Source: Haloarcula halobia (GTDB taxonomy: Archaea; Halobacteriota; Halobacteria; Halobacteriales; Haloarculaceae). From it: a DNA stretch of 64,000 bases. Location: the NCBI RefSeq assembly GCF_029338255.1, contig NZ_CP119787.1, forward strand, positions 248,001-312,000, read 5' to 3'. Each line of letters begins with the position of its first letter. Positions within the stretch are counted from its first letter, which is position 1. A model generated the notes under the pieces. The model saw only the letters and a program-made list of their open reading frames with translations, was not told where the DNA came from and searched no databases. Positions 35,547 to 44,072 of the stretch are shown piece after piece. A program made the translations under genes and the position numbers.

Positions 35547-35626
35547 TAGTAATTGCTGTGACTGTGTACCGGCACGACCGCACGCAGTCGTGCGGTCGAT
35601 GCCGAAATGACTCACAGCAGTCACTA
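35547..35626 (+). mobile_element. MITE copy A (80 bp, non-coding, terminal inverted repeats)
   Basis: Ends TAGTAATTGCTGTGA and TCACAGCAGTCACTA (13 of 15 positions pair), with a central perfect palindrome GACCGCACG-cagt-CGTGCGGTC. Flanked by TGA on both sides (35544-35546 and 35627-35629), a probable 3-bp target duplication. About 91 percent identical (7 differences in 80) to the reverse complement of copy B at 38878-38957. It encodes nothing and would need a transposase elsewhere. Confidence 0.82.
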
Positions 35627-35701
35627 TGACTCGTCGCTGCCCGTCGCCGCCGCACCCCGTCGGGGGTCTCGTTTATGTATTCCCCGTCCGACACGTCGAG
35701 T

Positions 35702-36091
35702 ATGTCCTGCCGTGCCAACTATGCGCGCTGTACGTTCCAGCAACATCTCGGCCCGTCGGCGGCCTCGCTCGACGTCCCCTGGGCAGAGTTCACCGGTGAC
35801 GCGTCCGACGAGCGGACCTTCGAGGTGCCGACGGCCGACCCGCGCGACCCCTACGTCGAGATGCAGGTGTTCGACGTCGGCGACTACGGCCACGACATCC
35901 TGGTCAACGGGGCCGCACTCTCCGGGTTCGACATCGCGACAAGCGACCGGTGGCAGTACTGGATGGATACGCTCGCAGTCGATCACCTCGGGGCGGGCGA
36001 GAACACCCTCCAGTTCCGTCGGAACACCGACAGCGACGACGCGTTCGTCGTGGGCACTGTCATCGTCAACTGGCGCGAACCGGTCGAGTGA
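35702..36091 (+). CDS. Small beta-rich protein, unknown function
   Basis: A 129-residue protein, SLDVPWAEFTGDASDERTF then VEMQVFDVGDYGHDILVNG and GENTLQFRRNTDSDDAFVV, reading like a small jelly-roll or galactose-binding-like fold. The TATA box GTTTATGT (35671-35678) is 24-31 bases before the ATG at 35702, so that start is chosen over an ATG 27 bases upstream. No signal peptide. It ends just before an AT-rich AATATATAAAG (36092-36102) that may be part of its terminator or a promoter. Confidence 0.65.
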   Translation: MSCRANYARCTFQQHLGPSAASLDVPWAEFTGDASDERTFEVPTADPRDPYVEMQVFDVGDYGHDILVNGAALSGFDIATSDRWQYWMDTLAVDHLGAGENTLQFRRNTDSDDAFVVGTVIVNWREPVE

Positions 36092-36232
36092 ATATATAAA
36101 GACTCCCGCGGTCTGCCGCGGTAGCGTGCTACGCAGTACCACACGAACGCCGGTTATCCGTCGCAGTACGGTGGTTCTGCGCGCTCGCTGACGCCGGTCG
36201 GCCGTCCGGCCGTCCGGCCGTAACCCCTACAT

Positions 36233-36254
36233 TTATATAGAACCACATGCAATC
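36233..36254 (+). promoter_or_regulatory. Core promoter of second thermosome gene
   Basis: TTATATAGAA-C-CACAT-G-CAATC, 34 bases before the ATG, matching the promoter of the other thermosome gene at 20 of 22 positions and in exact spacing. Directly upstream are three tandem 8-base units, GGCCGTCC, GGCCGTCC and GGCCGTAA (36200-36223), in the region where transcription factor B or a regulator would bind. Confidence 0.75.
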
Positions 36255-36266
36255 TCTCGACTGATT

Positions 36267-37952
36267 ATGAGTCAGCGCCAGATGCAGGGCCAGCCGATGA
36301 TCATCCTGGGCGAAGACGCCCAGCGGATGAAGGACAAGTCTGCACAGGAACACAACATCTCGGCCGCCCGTGCGGTCGCCGAGTCGGTCCGGTCGACGCT
36401 CGGACCGAAGGGTATGGACAAGATGCTCGTCTCCTCGCTTGGCGACGTAACCGTCACGAACGACGGCGTCACCATCCTCAGAGAGATGGACATCGACAAC
36501 CCGACGGCCTCGATGATCGTCGAGGTCGCCGAGACACAGGAAGACGAGGCCGGTGACGGCACCACCTCCGCGGTCGCCATCGCCGGCGAGCTCCTGAAGA
36601 ACGCCGAGGACCTCCTGGATCAGGACATCCACCCGTCGGCCATCATCAGCGGCTTCGACATGGCCGCCGCCGAGGCCAAGTCCGCGCTCGCCGAGATCGC
36701 CACCGACGTCGACCGCGACGACGAGGAGCTGCTGAAGAAGGTCGCCGAGACCTCGATGACGGGCAAGGGCGCCGAGCTCAACAAGGACCTGCTCGCCCAG
36801 CTCATCGTCGACGCGGTCCGTGCCGTCACCGTCGAGGCCGAGGACGGCAGCGTCGTCGCCGACCTCGAGTACCTCGACATCGAGACCCAGACCGGCCGCT
36901 CGGCCGGCAACTCCGAACTCCTGGAGGGCGCTGTCGTCGACAAGGACCCCGTCCACGAGGAGATGCCCACGGAGGTCGAGGACGCAAAGGTCCTCCTGAT
37001 GGACACCGCCATCGAGCTCGACGACACCGAGGTCGACGCCCAGCTCTCCGTCGACAGCCCCGACCAGCTCCAGACCTTCCTCGACCAGGAGGAAAAGCAA
37101 CTGCGCGAACTGGTCGAGAAGGTCGAGGCAACCGGCGCCAACGTCCTGCTCTGTCAGAAGAACATCGACGACATGGCCCAGCACTACCTCGCCCAGAAGG
37201 GTATCCTGGCTATCAAGCGTGCCAAGAAGTCCGACATCGAGTTCCTCAAGGAAGTGCTCGACGCCAGCGTCGTCTCCGACCTGGACACCGCCAGCGAGGA
37301 CGACCTCGGCCACGGCACGGTCACCCGCGACGAGAAGCAGGGCCTGTTCTACATCGAGGGGACCGGCGATGACGCCCACGGCGTCACGCTCCTGCTCCGT
37401 GGCTCCACCGAGCACGTCGTCGACGAGCTCGAACGCGGCGTCGAGGACGCGATGGACGTCGTCACCTCCACCGTCGCCAACGGGCGGGTCCTCGGTGGCG
37501 GCGGCGCCCCCGAAATCGAGGTCGCCCGTCGCCTGCGTGACTACGCCGACTCCGTCGAGGGCCGCGAGCAGCTCGCCGTCGAGGCTTTCGCCGACGCGCT
37601 CGAGATCATCCCGCGCACCCTCGCCGAGAACGCGGGTCTGGACAGCATCGACACGCTCGTCGACCTGCGTGCGGCCCACGAGAGCGGCGAGGTCAGCGCC
37701 GGCCTGAACGTCTTCTCCGGCGAGGTCGAGGACACGCTCGAAACCGGCGTCGTCGAACCCGAACACGCCAAGCGCCAGGCCATCTCCTCGGCCGCCGAGG
37801 CCGCGAACCTGGTGCTCAAGATCGACGACATCATCGCCGCGGGCGACCTCTCGACCGAAGGCGACGAGGACGAAGGCGGCCCCGGCGGCGCGCCCGGCGG
37901 TATGGGCGGCGGCATGGGCGGTATGGGCGGCGGCATGGGCGGCATGATGTAG
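36267..37952 (+). CDS. thsB: Thermosome (group II chaperonin) subunit, second copy
   Basis: 561-residue chaperonin subunit paralogous to the one at 23719. Equatorial motifs [29 protein letters not shown] and [14 protein letters not shown]; intermediate and apical segments include [17 protein letters not shown]. The C-terminus is again a GGM-rich tail. Haloarchaea usually have two or three paralogues that form mixed rings, with subunit ratios changing under heat and salt stress. Shared promoter and 3' elements with thsA suggest joint control. Confidence 0.97.
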   Translation: MSQRQMQGQPMIILGEDAQRMKDKSAQEHNISAARAVAESVRSTLGPKGMDKMLVSSLGDVTVTNDGVTILREMDIDNPTASMIVEVAETQEDEAGDGTTSAVAIAGELLKNAEDLLDQDIHPSAIISGFDMAAAEAKSALAEIATDVDRDDEELLKKVAETSMTGKGAELNKDLLAQLIVDAVRAVTVEAEDGSVVADLEYLDIETQTGRSAGNSELLEGAVVDKDPVHEEMPTEVEDAKVLLMDTAIELDDTEVDAQLSVDSPDQLQTFLDQEEKQLRELVEKVEATGANVLLCQKNIDDMAQHYLAQKGILAIKRAKKSDIEFLKEVLDASVVSDLDTASEDDLGHGTVTRDEKQGLFYIEGTGDDAHGVTLLLRGSTEHVVDELERGVEDAMDVVTSTVANGRVLGGGGAPEIEVARRLRDYADSVEGREQLAVEAFADALEIIPRTLAENAGLDSIDTLVDLRAAHESGEVSAGLNVFSGEVEDTLETGVVEPEHAKRQAISSAAEAANLVLKIDDIIAAGDLSTEGDEDEGGPGGAPGGMGGGMGGMGGGMGGMM

Positions 37953-38013
37953 GAGACGAGCGGAGCGAAGTCTCCGAACTGCCGAGCGGGAGCGTAGCGA
38001 CACGCGAGGTAAA

Positions 38014-38077
38014 CCCACTTTTGCACCTCACTCGCGCCGCTTCGCGGCGCTCGTTCGGGCAAAAACCTGGGGAAAAA
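38014..38077 (+). terminator. Hairpin element after second thermosome gene
   Basis: CCCACTTTTGC ... GCAAAAACCTGGGGAAAAA, about 60 bases after the stop, with an inner hairpin GCGCCGC/GCGGCGC. The frame CCCACTTTT and TGGGGAAAAA matches the element after the first thermosome gene (23644-23718). Further hairpins follow (GCGCGC-ctccg-GCGCGC and GGCGGC-ttc-GCCGCC, about 38099-38155) before the next gene ends at 38235. The 282-base gap holds no gene that I can support. Confidence 0.55.
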
Positions 38078-38234
38078 TCGCGGCTTGCGCTCCCGTCGCG
38101 CGCCTCCGGCGCGCGGTAGTCGCTCGCCGCGGTTGAATCGGCGGCTTCGCCGCCGAATGCTTTCCCGTCTTGCCTTCCGCCGTCTCGCACCGCTCGTCAA
38201 CTGACTTCTCTCCCCGCTTCGACACCGCGAGTCC

Positions 38235-38768
38235 CTACTGTTCGACGGTGAACTCCTCGAAGACCGCCTCGAAGCCGTCGCCCTGTGGCGCCGCGGCCAT
38301 CAGTCCGACCTGTAGCGCGTCGGCGTCGCTCAGGTAGCCCTGGCGGATCATCGTGTAGTCGACGCCGTCGAGCGAGTAAGACACCTCGAGGGTCGCGCCG
38401 ATTCGCTCGACGCGGACCCACACCGGCCCGGGGGCTTCCTCGAGAGGCAGGACAGACCAGTCCGAGTAGTCACGCGTGAGGACGGCGCTGGCCTGCTGGA
38501 CGCCGTCGAGGACCTCGACGCCGCACTTCAGCCAGTGGGTCTCGCTCTCGCGGACCATCAGCCCCACCTGATCGTACTGGTCGTCGTAGTCGCCGGTCAC
38601 CCGGACCGTCGCGGTGAAGTCGCCGTCGACCGCGCGGTAGTAGAAGGGCGCGTCGTCGGCGACGAAGTCGTGGCGCGTGACGCGCCAGCAGTCGGTGTCA
38701 CCGGGGACGGTCAGTCGGACCTCGTCGTCGGTTGCCGCCCACGTCTCGGGTTCGTTGTACCACTGCAT
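38235..38768 (-). CDS. DUF1349 (concanavalin-like) protein
   Basis: A 177-residue beta-sandwich protein. Typical segments: MQWYNEPETWAATDDEVRLT, DCWRVTRHDFVADDAPFYY, VTGDYDDQYDQVGLMVRESE, WLKCGVEVLDG and WSVLPLEEAPGPVWVRVER. DUF1349 members are found in bacteria, fungi and archaea as regulators of, or accessories to, carbohydrate metabolism, with no firm function. No signal peptide, so cytoplasmic. MITE copy B lies in its upstream region, 107 bases before the start codon. Confidence 0.85.
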   Translation of the reverse strand: MQWYNEPETWAATDDEVRLTVPGDTDCWRVTRHDFVADDAPFYYRAVDGDFTATVRVTGDYDDQYDQVGLMVRESETHWLKCGVEVLDGVQQASAVLTRDYSDWSVLPLEEAPGPVWVRVERIGATLEVSYSLDGVDYTMIRQGYLSDADALQVGLMAAAPQGDGFEAVFEEFTVEQ

Positions 38769-38877
38769 GGGCGTAGGTCACCCGGCCGAAGCAAGAACGC
38801 TGGGGTCGGTCCGGCGGTCCCTCGCTGCCGTTCAGTCCCACCAACACTGGCTGACCACCTGGCTGTGAGTGGACTGA

Positions 38878-38957
38878 TAGTGACTGCTGTGAGTCATTTC
38901 GGTACCAACCGCACGACTACGTGCGGTCGTACCGGTAAACAGTCACAGCAATCACTA
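38878..38957 (-). mobile_element. MITE copy B (80 bp), inverted relative to copy A
   Basis: Same length and structure as copy A: ends TAGTGACTGCTGTGA and TCACAGCAATCACTA, central palindrome ACCGCACG-acta-CGTGCGGT, flanked by TGA at 38875-38877 and 38958-38960. It lies in the 322-base divergent gap between the DUF1349 gene and the AI-2E-family transporter, whose own promoter (GCTTTTCT, 39061-39068) is downstream of it. The rest of that gap shows no gene. Confidence 0.82.
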
Positions 38958-39090
38958 TGAAAGGGGCGTTATCGGCGCGTCGCGCCCGACAGCAGCGGGG
39001 ATTCCTAGGTGTTTACACCCGCGATCTCGCACCTAAACGCGAGGGTGAACGACCGGGAACGCTTTTCTCCCACCCGGGCAAACGTCGCCT

Positions 39091-40080
39091 GTGTCCGATT
39101 CCCGACGGCCCGTCCTGCTGGCGACGCTGCTCGCTGTCGCCTGCCTGCTGGCGATGGCGATGCTCTCGAGCGTGCTGGCGACCATCTTCTTCGCCATCAC
39201 CGTCGCCTACGTCCTCTATCCGCTGTCGGGGTGGCTCGTCGACCTGGGCCTCTCGAAGCGACTCGCGGCCGCGGTGGCGACGGCCGTCGCCTTCGGTGCC
39301 GGGACGGCCATCGCCGTCCCGCTCGGTGCGGTGGTCTACCTCCGCCGGCGCGACCTCTTCGCGTTCTTCCGGCAGCTGCCCGACACCGTGACGCTAGAGG
39401 TCGGTGGGATGGTCTACGTCCTGGAGGTGGAGGCCGCGCTGGCCAGTGCCAGGGGAGCACTGACAGACGCCGCCGTCGCGCTCGCCGCCGAAGCCCCGGT
39501 GCTCGCGCTGAAGGCGGTCCTCTTTACCATCCTCGTCTACGCCATCCTCTGGCGGCCGACGGCGCCGCGCGAGGAGATTTTCCGGATGGTCCCCCCCGGG
39601 TACCACGACGTCTTGCACCGCCTCCACGAGCGGCTGCGCTCGACGCTGTACGCCATCTACGTCCTGCAGGCGGCCACGGCCTTCGGTACGTTCCTCGTTG
39701 CCTGGGTGTTCTTCGCGGTGCTCGGCCTGCCGGGCGCGTTCGCGCTGGCGGTGCTGGCAGGCATCCTCCAGTTCGTGCCCATCGTCGGCCCGAGCGTCGT
39801 CGTCGTGGCCATCGGCGTCGCCCAGGCCGTCGCCGGGGACGTCGTCGGTGCCGTCCTGGTCGTCGTCTTCGGCCTGATCGTCATCGGCTTCATGCCGGAC
39901 GCGGTCATCCGCCCGCGTCTGGCGCGGTACACCACGGGGATGCCGACGAGCCTCTACTTCGTCGGGTTCGTCGGCGGGTTACTCTCGCTGGGCGCGATCG
40001 GGTTCATCGCCGGCCCGGTCATCATCGGCCTGCTGGTGGAGTTGCTCCACCTCGTGACCGACGAGCAGACGGCGAGCTAG
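39091..40080 (+). CDS. AI-2E family transporter (PerM/TqsA-like)
   Basis: A 329-residue integral membrane protein with about eight helices. Family features: FFAITVAYVLYPLSGWLVD early, a soluble segment near residues 95-190, and the late motif GILQFVPIVGPSVVVVA with LVVVFGLIVIGFMPDAVIRP and TSLYFVGFVGGLLSLG. Members export small molecules or act as Na+/H+ antiporters; the haloarchaeal substrate is unknown. It starts with GTG, supported by a TATA-like GCTTTTCT 23-30 bases upstream. Confidence 0.88.
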   Translation: MSDSRRPVLLATLLAVACLLAMAMLSSVLATIFFAITVAYVLYPLSGWLVDLGLSKRLAAAVATAVAFGAGTAIAVPLGAVVYLRRRDLFAFFRQLPDTVTLEVGGMVYVLEVEAALASARGALTDAAVALAAEAPVLALKAVLFTILVYAILWRPTAPREEIFRMVPPGYHDVLHRLHERLRSTLYAIYVLQAATAFGTFLVAWVFFAVLGLPGAFALAVLAGILQFVPIVGPSVVVVAIGVAQAVAGDVVGAVLVVVFGLIVIGFMPDAVIRPRLARYTTGMPTSLYFVGFVGGLLSLGAIGFIAGPVIIGLLVELLHLVTDEQTAS

Positions 40081-40114
40081 CGGGAGTACGCCCGAACGCA
40101 GCGCGGCGGGCCGC

Positions 40115-40897
40115 TCACTCCTCGACGAGCGGGCGGTCCTGGGCCTCCCACTCGGTGAGGCTGCCCTCGTAGAACGCCACGTCCTCGAAGCCGAGGTGGC
40201 GGAGGACGACGTAGGTGTGACTGATTCGCCGGGCGGTGTTGCAGTAGAGGACGACGCGCGTCTCGGGGACGACGCCGACGGATTCGAGCACCGCGAGGGC
40301 GTCCTCGCGAGGGAGGACGCCGCGCGTCTCGTCGTCGACCAGGTCGCGCCAGTCGAGTACCACGGCCCCGGGGATGTGGCCCGCGTCGTACTCGGCCTCG
40401 TCGCGGGTGTCGACGAGCACGGCGTCGGGGTCGTCGACGGCCGCCGCGACGTCCTCGGCCCCGACCAGCGGCGTCTCGTCGGGTCGCTCGACGACGTACT
40501 CCGTCGGCTCGACGTCGGGCGCCTCGCCCGTGGTCTCGTTGGACTGCTGCCAGCTCGAGAAGTCGCCGTCGAGCAGGTGGAGGCGGTCCGGGTCGTGGCC
40601 CAGCAGCTCCGCCGTGACCAGAAAGCGCGCCGCGAAGACGCCGTGGTGGTCGTCGTAGGCCAGGATCTCGCTCTCGCGGTCGATACCGGCCGCAGAGAGG
40701 AGGGTTACCCAGTCCTCCGTCGTCGGTAACAGCCCCGCCGTACCCCCGTTGTCGGCCGCGCGGAACTCGTCGAACGGGACGTTCACCGCGCCCTCCAGGT
40801 GGCCGAGGCCCTCGTACTCCCAGGCGTCGCGGACGTCGACGACCCGGAGGTCCTCGAGGCGGTCCGCGACCCACTCGGCGGAGACGATGTCGGTCAT
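40115..40897 (-). CDS. Thiosulfate sulfurtransferase, two-domain rhodanese
   Basis: Transfers a sulfane sulfur to cyanide or thiol acceptors; 260 residues with two rhodanese domains. Domain 1 (about 1-115) starts VSAEWVADRLEDLRVVDVRD and lacks the active cysteine. Domain 2 carries VLVDTRDEAEYDAGHIPGAV and the active-site loop VLYCNTARRISHTY with the catalytic Cys. Shared ancestry with the divergent gene at 41145. The start at 40897 is chosen from the family N-terminus. Confidence 0.9.
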   Translation of the reverse strand: MTDIVSAEWVADRLEDLRVVDVRDAWEYEGLGHLEGAVNVPFDEFRAADNGGTAGLLPTTEDWVTLLSAAGIDRESEILAYDDHHGVFAARFLVTAELLGHDPDRLHLLDGDFSSWQQSNETTGEAPDVEPTEYVVERPDETPLVGAEDVAAAVDDPDAVLVDTRDEAEYDAGHIPGAVVLDWRDLVDDETRGVLPREDALAVLESVGVVPETRVVLYCNTARRISHTYVVLRHLGFEDVAFYEGSLTEWEAQDRPLVEE

Positions 40898-41144
40898 TGC
40901 CCGCGTGTACCCGCTCGTCACGCTTGAAAACTGCCATCCCCGGCGGTCGAAGACCGTGGCAACATTCGCCCGTAGTTCTGCGTCACGGGGGCGCCGGCCA
41001 CCCCTCGTCTGCGACTCCCCTGACATGTATTCTCATGGAACTGTCGGCCGTTCGAGGCAACATCTGCCGTCAGGGGGTACGAGTGGCCGAACCTGCCGAA
41101 AGTCGTAGTAATATATGGCCGGGAGACTAGTACTCGAGTGCATT

Positions 41145-41999
41145 ATGACCGATTACGCTAACGACGTGCTCGTCTCGGCCGACTGGGTCAGCGAGCACCT
41201 GGACGAGTTCCAGAGCGACGACCCCGCCCACCGCCTGGTCGAGGTGGACGTCGACACGGAACTGTACGACGAGAGCCACGCGCCCGGCGCCGTCGGCTGG
41301 AACTGGGAGACGGACCTGCAGGACCAGACCACCCGCGACATCCTGACGAAGGCGGACTTCGAGGCCCTGCTGGGCGAGGCCGGCATCACCGAGGACTCCA
41401 CCGTCGTCCTCTATGGCGACAACTCCAACTGGTTCGCCGCCTACACCTACTGGCAGTTCAAGTACTACGGCCACGACGACGTCAAGCTGCTCGACGGCGG
41501 CCGCGAGTACTGGGTCGAGAACGACTACGAGCTGACCGACGCGGTACCGGAGTTCCCCGCCCAGGAGTACACCGCTGCCGGGCCGCGCGAATCCATCCGC
41601 GCCTACCGCGAGGACGTCGAGAACGCCATCGAGCGCGGCGTCCCGCTGGTCGACGTCCGCTCGCCCGAGGAGTTCTCCGGCGAGATCCTCGCACCCCCCG
41701 GACTCCAGGAGACCGCCCAGCGCGGCGGCCACATCCCCGGCGCCCGTAACATCTCGTGGGCGGCCGTCACCAACGACGACGGCACGTTCAAGAGCTACGA
41801 CGAGCTCGAGGAACTGTACGCCGAGGAGGGCATCGACGGCGAGTCGACGACCGTCGCCTACTGCCGCATCGGCGAGCGCTCCTCGGTCGCCTGGTTCGCG
41901 CTCCACGAGCTGCTGGGCTACGAGGACGCCATCAACTACGACGGGTCCTGGACCGAGTGGGGCAACCTGGTCGGCGCGCCCATCGAGAAGGGCAACTAG
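41145..41999 (+). CDS. Thiosulfate sulfurtransferase, two-domain rhodanese
   Basis: 284-residue rhodanese, paralogue of the gene at 40115 and transcribed away from it. Domain 1 (about 8-130) has LVEVDVDTELYDESHAPGAV; domain 2 has VPLVDVRSPEEFSGEI, HIPGARNISW and the active-site loop AYCRIGERSSVAWF with the catalytic Cys. Acts in cytoplasmic sulfur transfer or cyanide detoxification (family knowledge). TATA box TAATATATGG (41109-41118) lies 27-36 bases upstream, which fixes the start at 41145. Confidence 0.92.
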   Translation: MTDYANDVLVSADWVSEHLDEFQSDDPAHRLVEVDVDTELYDESHAPGAVGWNWETDLQDQTTRDILTKADFEALLGEAGITEDSTVVLYGDNSNWFAAYTYWQFKYYGHDDVKLLDGGREYWVENDYELTDAVPEFPAQEYTAAGPRESIRAYREDVENAIERGVPLVDVRSPEEFSGEILAPPGLQETAQRGGHIPGARNISWAAVTNDDGTFKSYDELEELYAEEGIDGESTTVAYCRIGERSSVAWFALHELLGYEDAINYDGSWTEWGNLVGAPIEKGN

Positions 42000-42244
42000 G
42001 CCGCCGAGCGTCGCGAGGGCTGACCGGCGGGACGACCTCGAATTGCAGGCGGGCAGTTGCCCGTGAGCGGTTTCGCGCGAGAGCGTAGGTAGCTTCTCGG
42101 GGAGCAGGGCGACTGCGCGGGCGGACTCGTCCTGTTTCCGCGCCGCGTGCGAGCACCCGAGTAGCCACGCCGTAGTCGTCTGCGTGCCACCGTCGTGACG
42201 CGCACCCGGGACACATTCAATACGGGGGCCGCCCAGACACGGAC

Positions 42245-42529
42245 GTGGACCGGAGTGCACTCGAGCGCGAGCTCGAAGCGACGTTCGACGCCGACGGGGA
42301 CGTGGTCACCGTCGTCGCCCGGCAGGCCCGTGACCTCGCGGACTCGGGCCGGTTCGACGCGGACTTCGACGCCGAGTTGACCGTCGCGGACGTCGTCGAG
42401 AACCTCGAGGACGCCCCCGAGGGGTACAGTCTGGCCGAGCGATGGAACTGGTGGCTCGGCGCACTGGAGGTCTCTCACGGGGGGTACACGGAGTTCGGCG
42501 TCCGCCAGGACCGCGGGCGGCGCTCCTGA
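42245..42529 (+). CDS. Small conserved protein, unknown function
   Basis: A 94-residue acidic, mainly helical protein starting with GTG: ALERELEATFDADGDVVTVV, then VADVVENLEDAPEGYSLAER and WNWWLGALEVSHGGYTEF. TTCAATAC (42217-42224) 21-28 bases upstream fits a leaderless start. The WNWWLGALE region is distinctive. I recognise it as a type of protein seen in other haloarchaea, without a function. The upstream gap from the rhodanese gene (42000-42244) shows nothing else. Confidence 0.65.
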   Translation: MDRSALERELEATFDADGDVVTVVARQARDLADSGRFDADFDAELTVADVVENLEDAPEGYSLAERWNWWLGALEVSHGGYTEFGVRQDRGRRS

Positions 42530-42597
42530 CGGGTGCGGGCGACTGAAAACCGGCCGTCGTCCCGGTCGACCGGGACCGACAGTGTCGACGCCAGCCG

Positions 42598-42720
42598 TTA
42601 GAATACCGAGAGTCGGTGCGACTCCCGAGCGTGTTCGAGAAGCGCCTCCGTCGTCTCGAACTGCTCACCACAAGAACACGTGTGATACGTAGTCGTCGGA
42701 GTCTGCTGGCGTGTCGCCAT
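42598..42720 (-). CDS. Small C2H2-like zinc-finger protein (40 aa)
   Basis: MATRQQTPTTTYHTCSCGEQ... with C-x-C and then HARESH, a C2H2-type pattern (C-x1-C-x12-H-x3-H). A strong TATA box TATTATAC (42743-42750, minus strand) is 23-30 bases before the ATG at 42720, so the longer in-frame reading from 42804 is unlikely. An isolated gene between the protein at 42245 and the aldolase. Likely a nucleic-acid-binding micro-protein (inference). Confidence 0.72.
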   Translation of the reverse strand: MATRQQTPTTTYHTCSCGEQFETTEALLEHARESHRLSVF

Positions 42721-42940
42721 ACAGAGTAATGTTCCTGCCGGAGTATAATAATTGTTTGTGGACGTTTGGTAGCAATACACAACCGACGTGCTACCGGGAC
42801 ACAACGTCGGGAGGCGCCGGTCGAGCGAGACGGACGCACGCGGCGCTGAAGCGGTGAGCGACGCGCCATCGGGGCCGCTCGTGGCGGTGCAAGAATGGCT
42901 TTATATCGGGTGCGGTCAAATCCCGACCCGGTGACAACAG

Positions 42941-43933
42941 ATGCCATTCAAGGGCGGTTCTGAGCTCTCGGACGTGTACGACGTCGCGCTCGAGGAGGGC
43001 TTCGGCCTGGTCGCGAGCAACATCGCGGAACCGAACATCATGATGGGCCTGATGGAGGGGGCCTCGCGAGTCGAGTCCGACCTCCTGTTGCAGCTGAGCA
43101 ACGGGGCCTGCACGTTCGCCGGCAACGGCGACCCAATCGCGGGCCTGCAGGCGATGGGCAACTACATCGACATCATCGCCGAACAGTACGACATCGGCGT
43201 CTTCCTGAACATGGACCACCAGACCGACCTGGAGACCATCCAGGCCCAGATCGACCTGGACATCCCCTCCTCGATCATGATCGACGCCTCCCACGAGCCC
43301 TTCGAGGAGAACGTCGCGACGAGCAAGGAGGTCGTCGAGATGACCGACGAGGCCGACAGCGACATCTTGGTCGAGGCGGAACTGGGTCAGATCAAGGGCG
43401 TCGAGGACGAGATCGAGTCCGAGGACGCCTTCTACACCGACCCCGAGCAGGCCGTCGAGTTCGTCGAGCGGACCGGCTGTGACCTGCTGGCCATCTCCGT
43501 GGGCACCCAGCACGGCGTCGCCAAGGGCAAGGACCTCGAACTCCGCCCGGACCTGGCACGCGACATCCGCGAGGCGCTGAACGACCACGGCCTGGACACG
43601 CCGCTGGTGCTACACGGCTCCTCGGGCGTCCAGGAAGACCAGCTCCAGCAGATGCTCCAGCACGGCATCTGCAAGGTCAACAAGGACACTCGCTACCAGT
43701 ACGAGTACACCCGCACCGCCTTCGACCTCTACAACGAGTCCCCGACCGACATCGTCCCGCCGACGGACGTCGACGGCGACCGCGATACCTTCTTCAACGA
43801 CGTCGACTGGTCGCCCAACAAGGACCGCTTCGACCCGCGGGTCGCCGGCCGGGAGATCCGCGAGCGCATCGCCGACGTCCACGTCGACCTGGCCGAGATG
43901 GCCGGCAGCGCCGGCCACAGCCGCTACGTGTAA
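42941..43933 (+). CDS. fba: Class II fructose-bisphosphate aldolase
   Basis: Zinc-dependent aldolase of 330 residues that splits fructose-1,6-bisphosphate or forms it in gluconeogenesis. Metal-binding and catalytic segments: [38 protein letters not shown] and [11 protein letters not shown]. Haloarchaea use class II aldolases of this kind alongside other types. A TATA box TTTATATC (42900-42907) lies 34-41 bases upstream, implying a leader of about ten bases. Confidence 0.94.
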   Translation: MPFKGGSELSDVYDVALEEGFGLVASNIAEPNIMMGLMEGASRVESDLLLQLSNGACTFAGNGDPIAGLQAMGNYIDIIAEQYDIGVFLNMDHQTDLETIQAQIDLDIPSSIMIDASHEPFEENVATSKEVVEMTDEADSDILVEAELGQIKGVEDEIESEDAFYTDPEQAVEFVERTGCDLLAISVGTQHGVAKGKDLELRPDLARDIREALNDHGLDTPLVLHGSSGVQEDQLQQMLQHGICKVNKDTRYQYEYTRTAFDLYNESPTDIVPPTDVDGDRDTFFNDVDWSPNKDRFDPRVAGREIRERIADVHVDLAEMAGSAGHSRYV

Positions 43934-44072
43934 AGGCCCGGAACCACTCGTCTGTTTCTGTCCGGTGTCGGCACGGTCGGTAGTCGTCGTCCGGACGCTG
44001 TGGCCCGTCCGACGACGCTGTTCCGGTGACGAACCGACGGAGGGAAACCCGCGCGGGCGATACGGTGGGGTG

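Noticed and set aside
39091-40080. Quorum-sensing AI-2 exporter
   Set aside because: The name AI-2E refers to the family; nothing here shows AI-2 synthesis or signalling, so only family membership is claimed.
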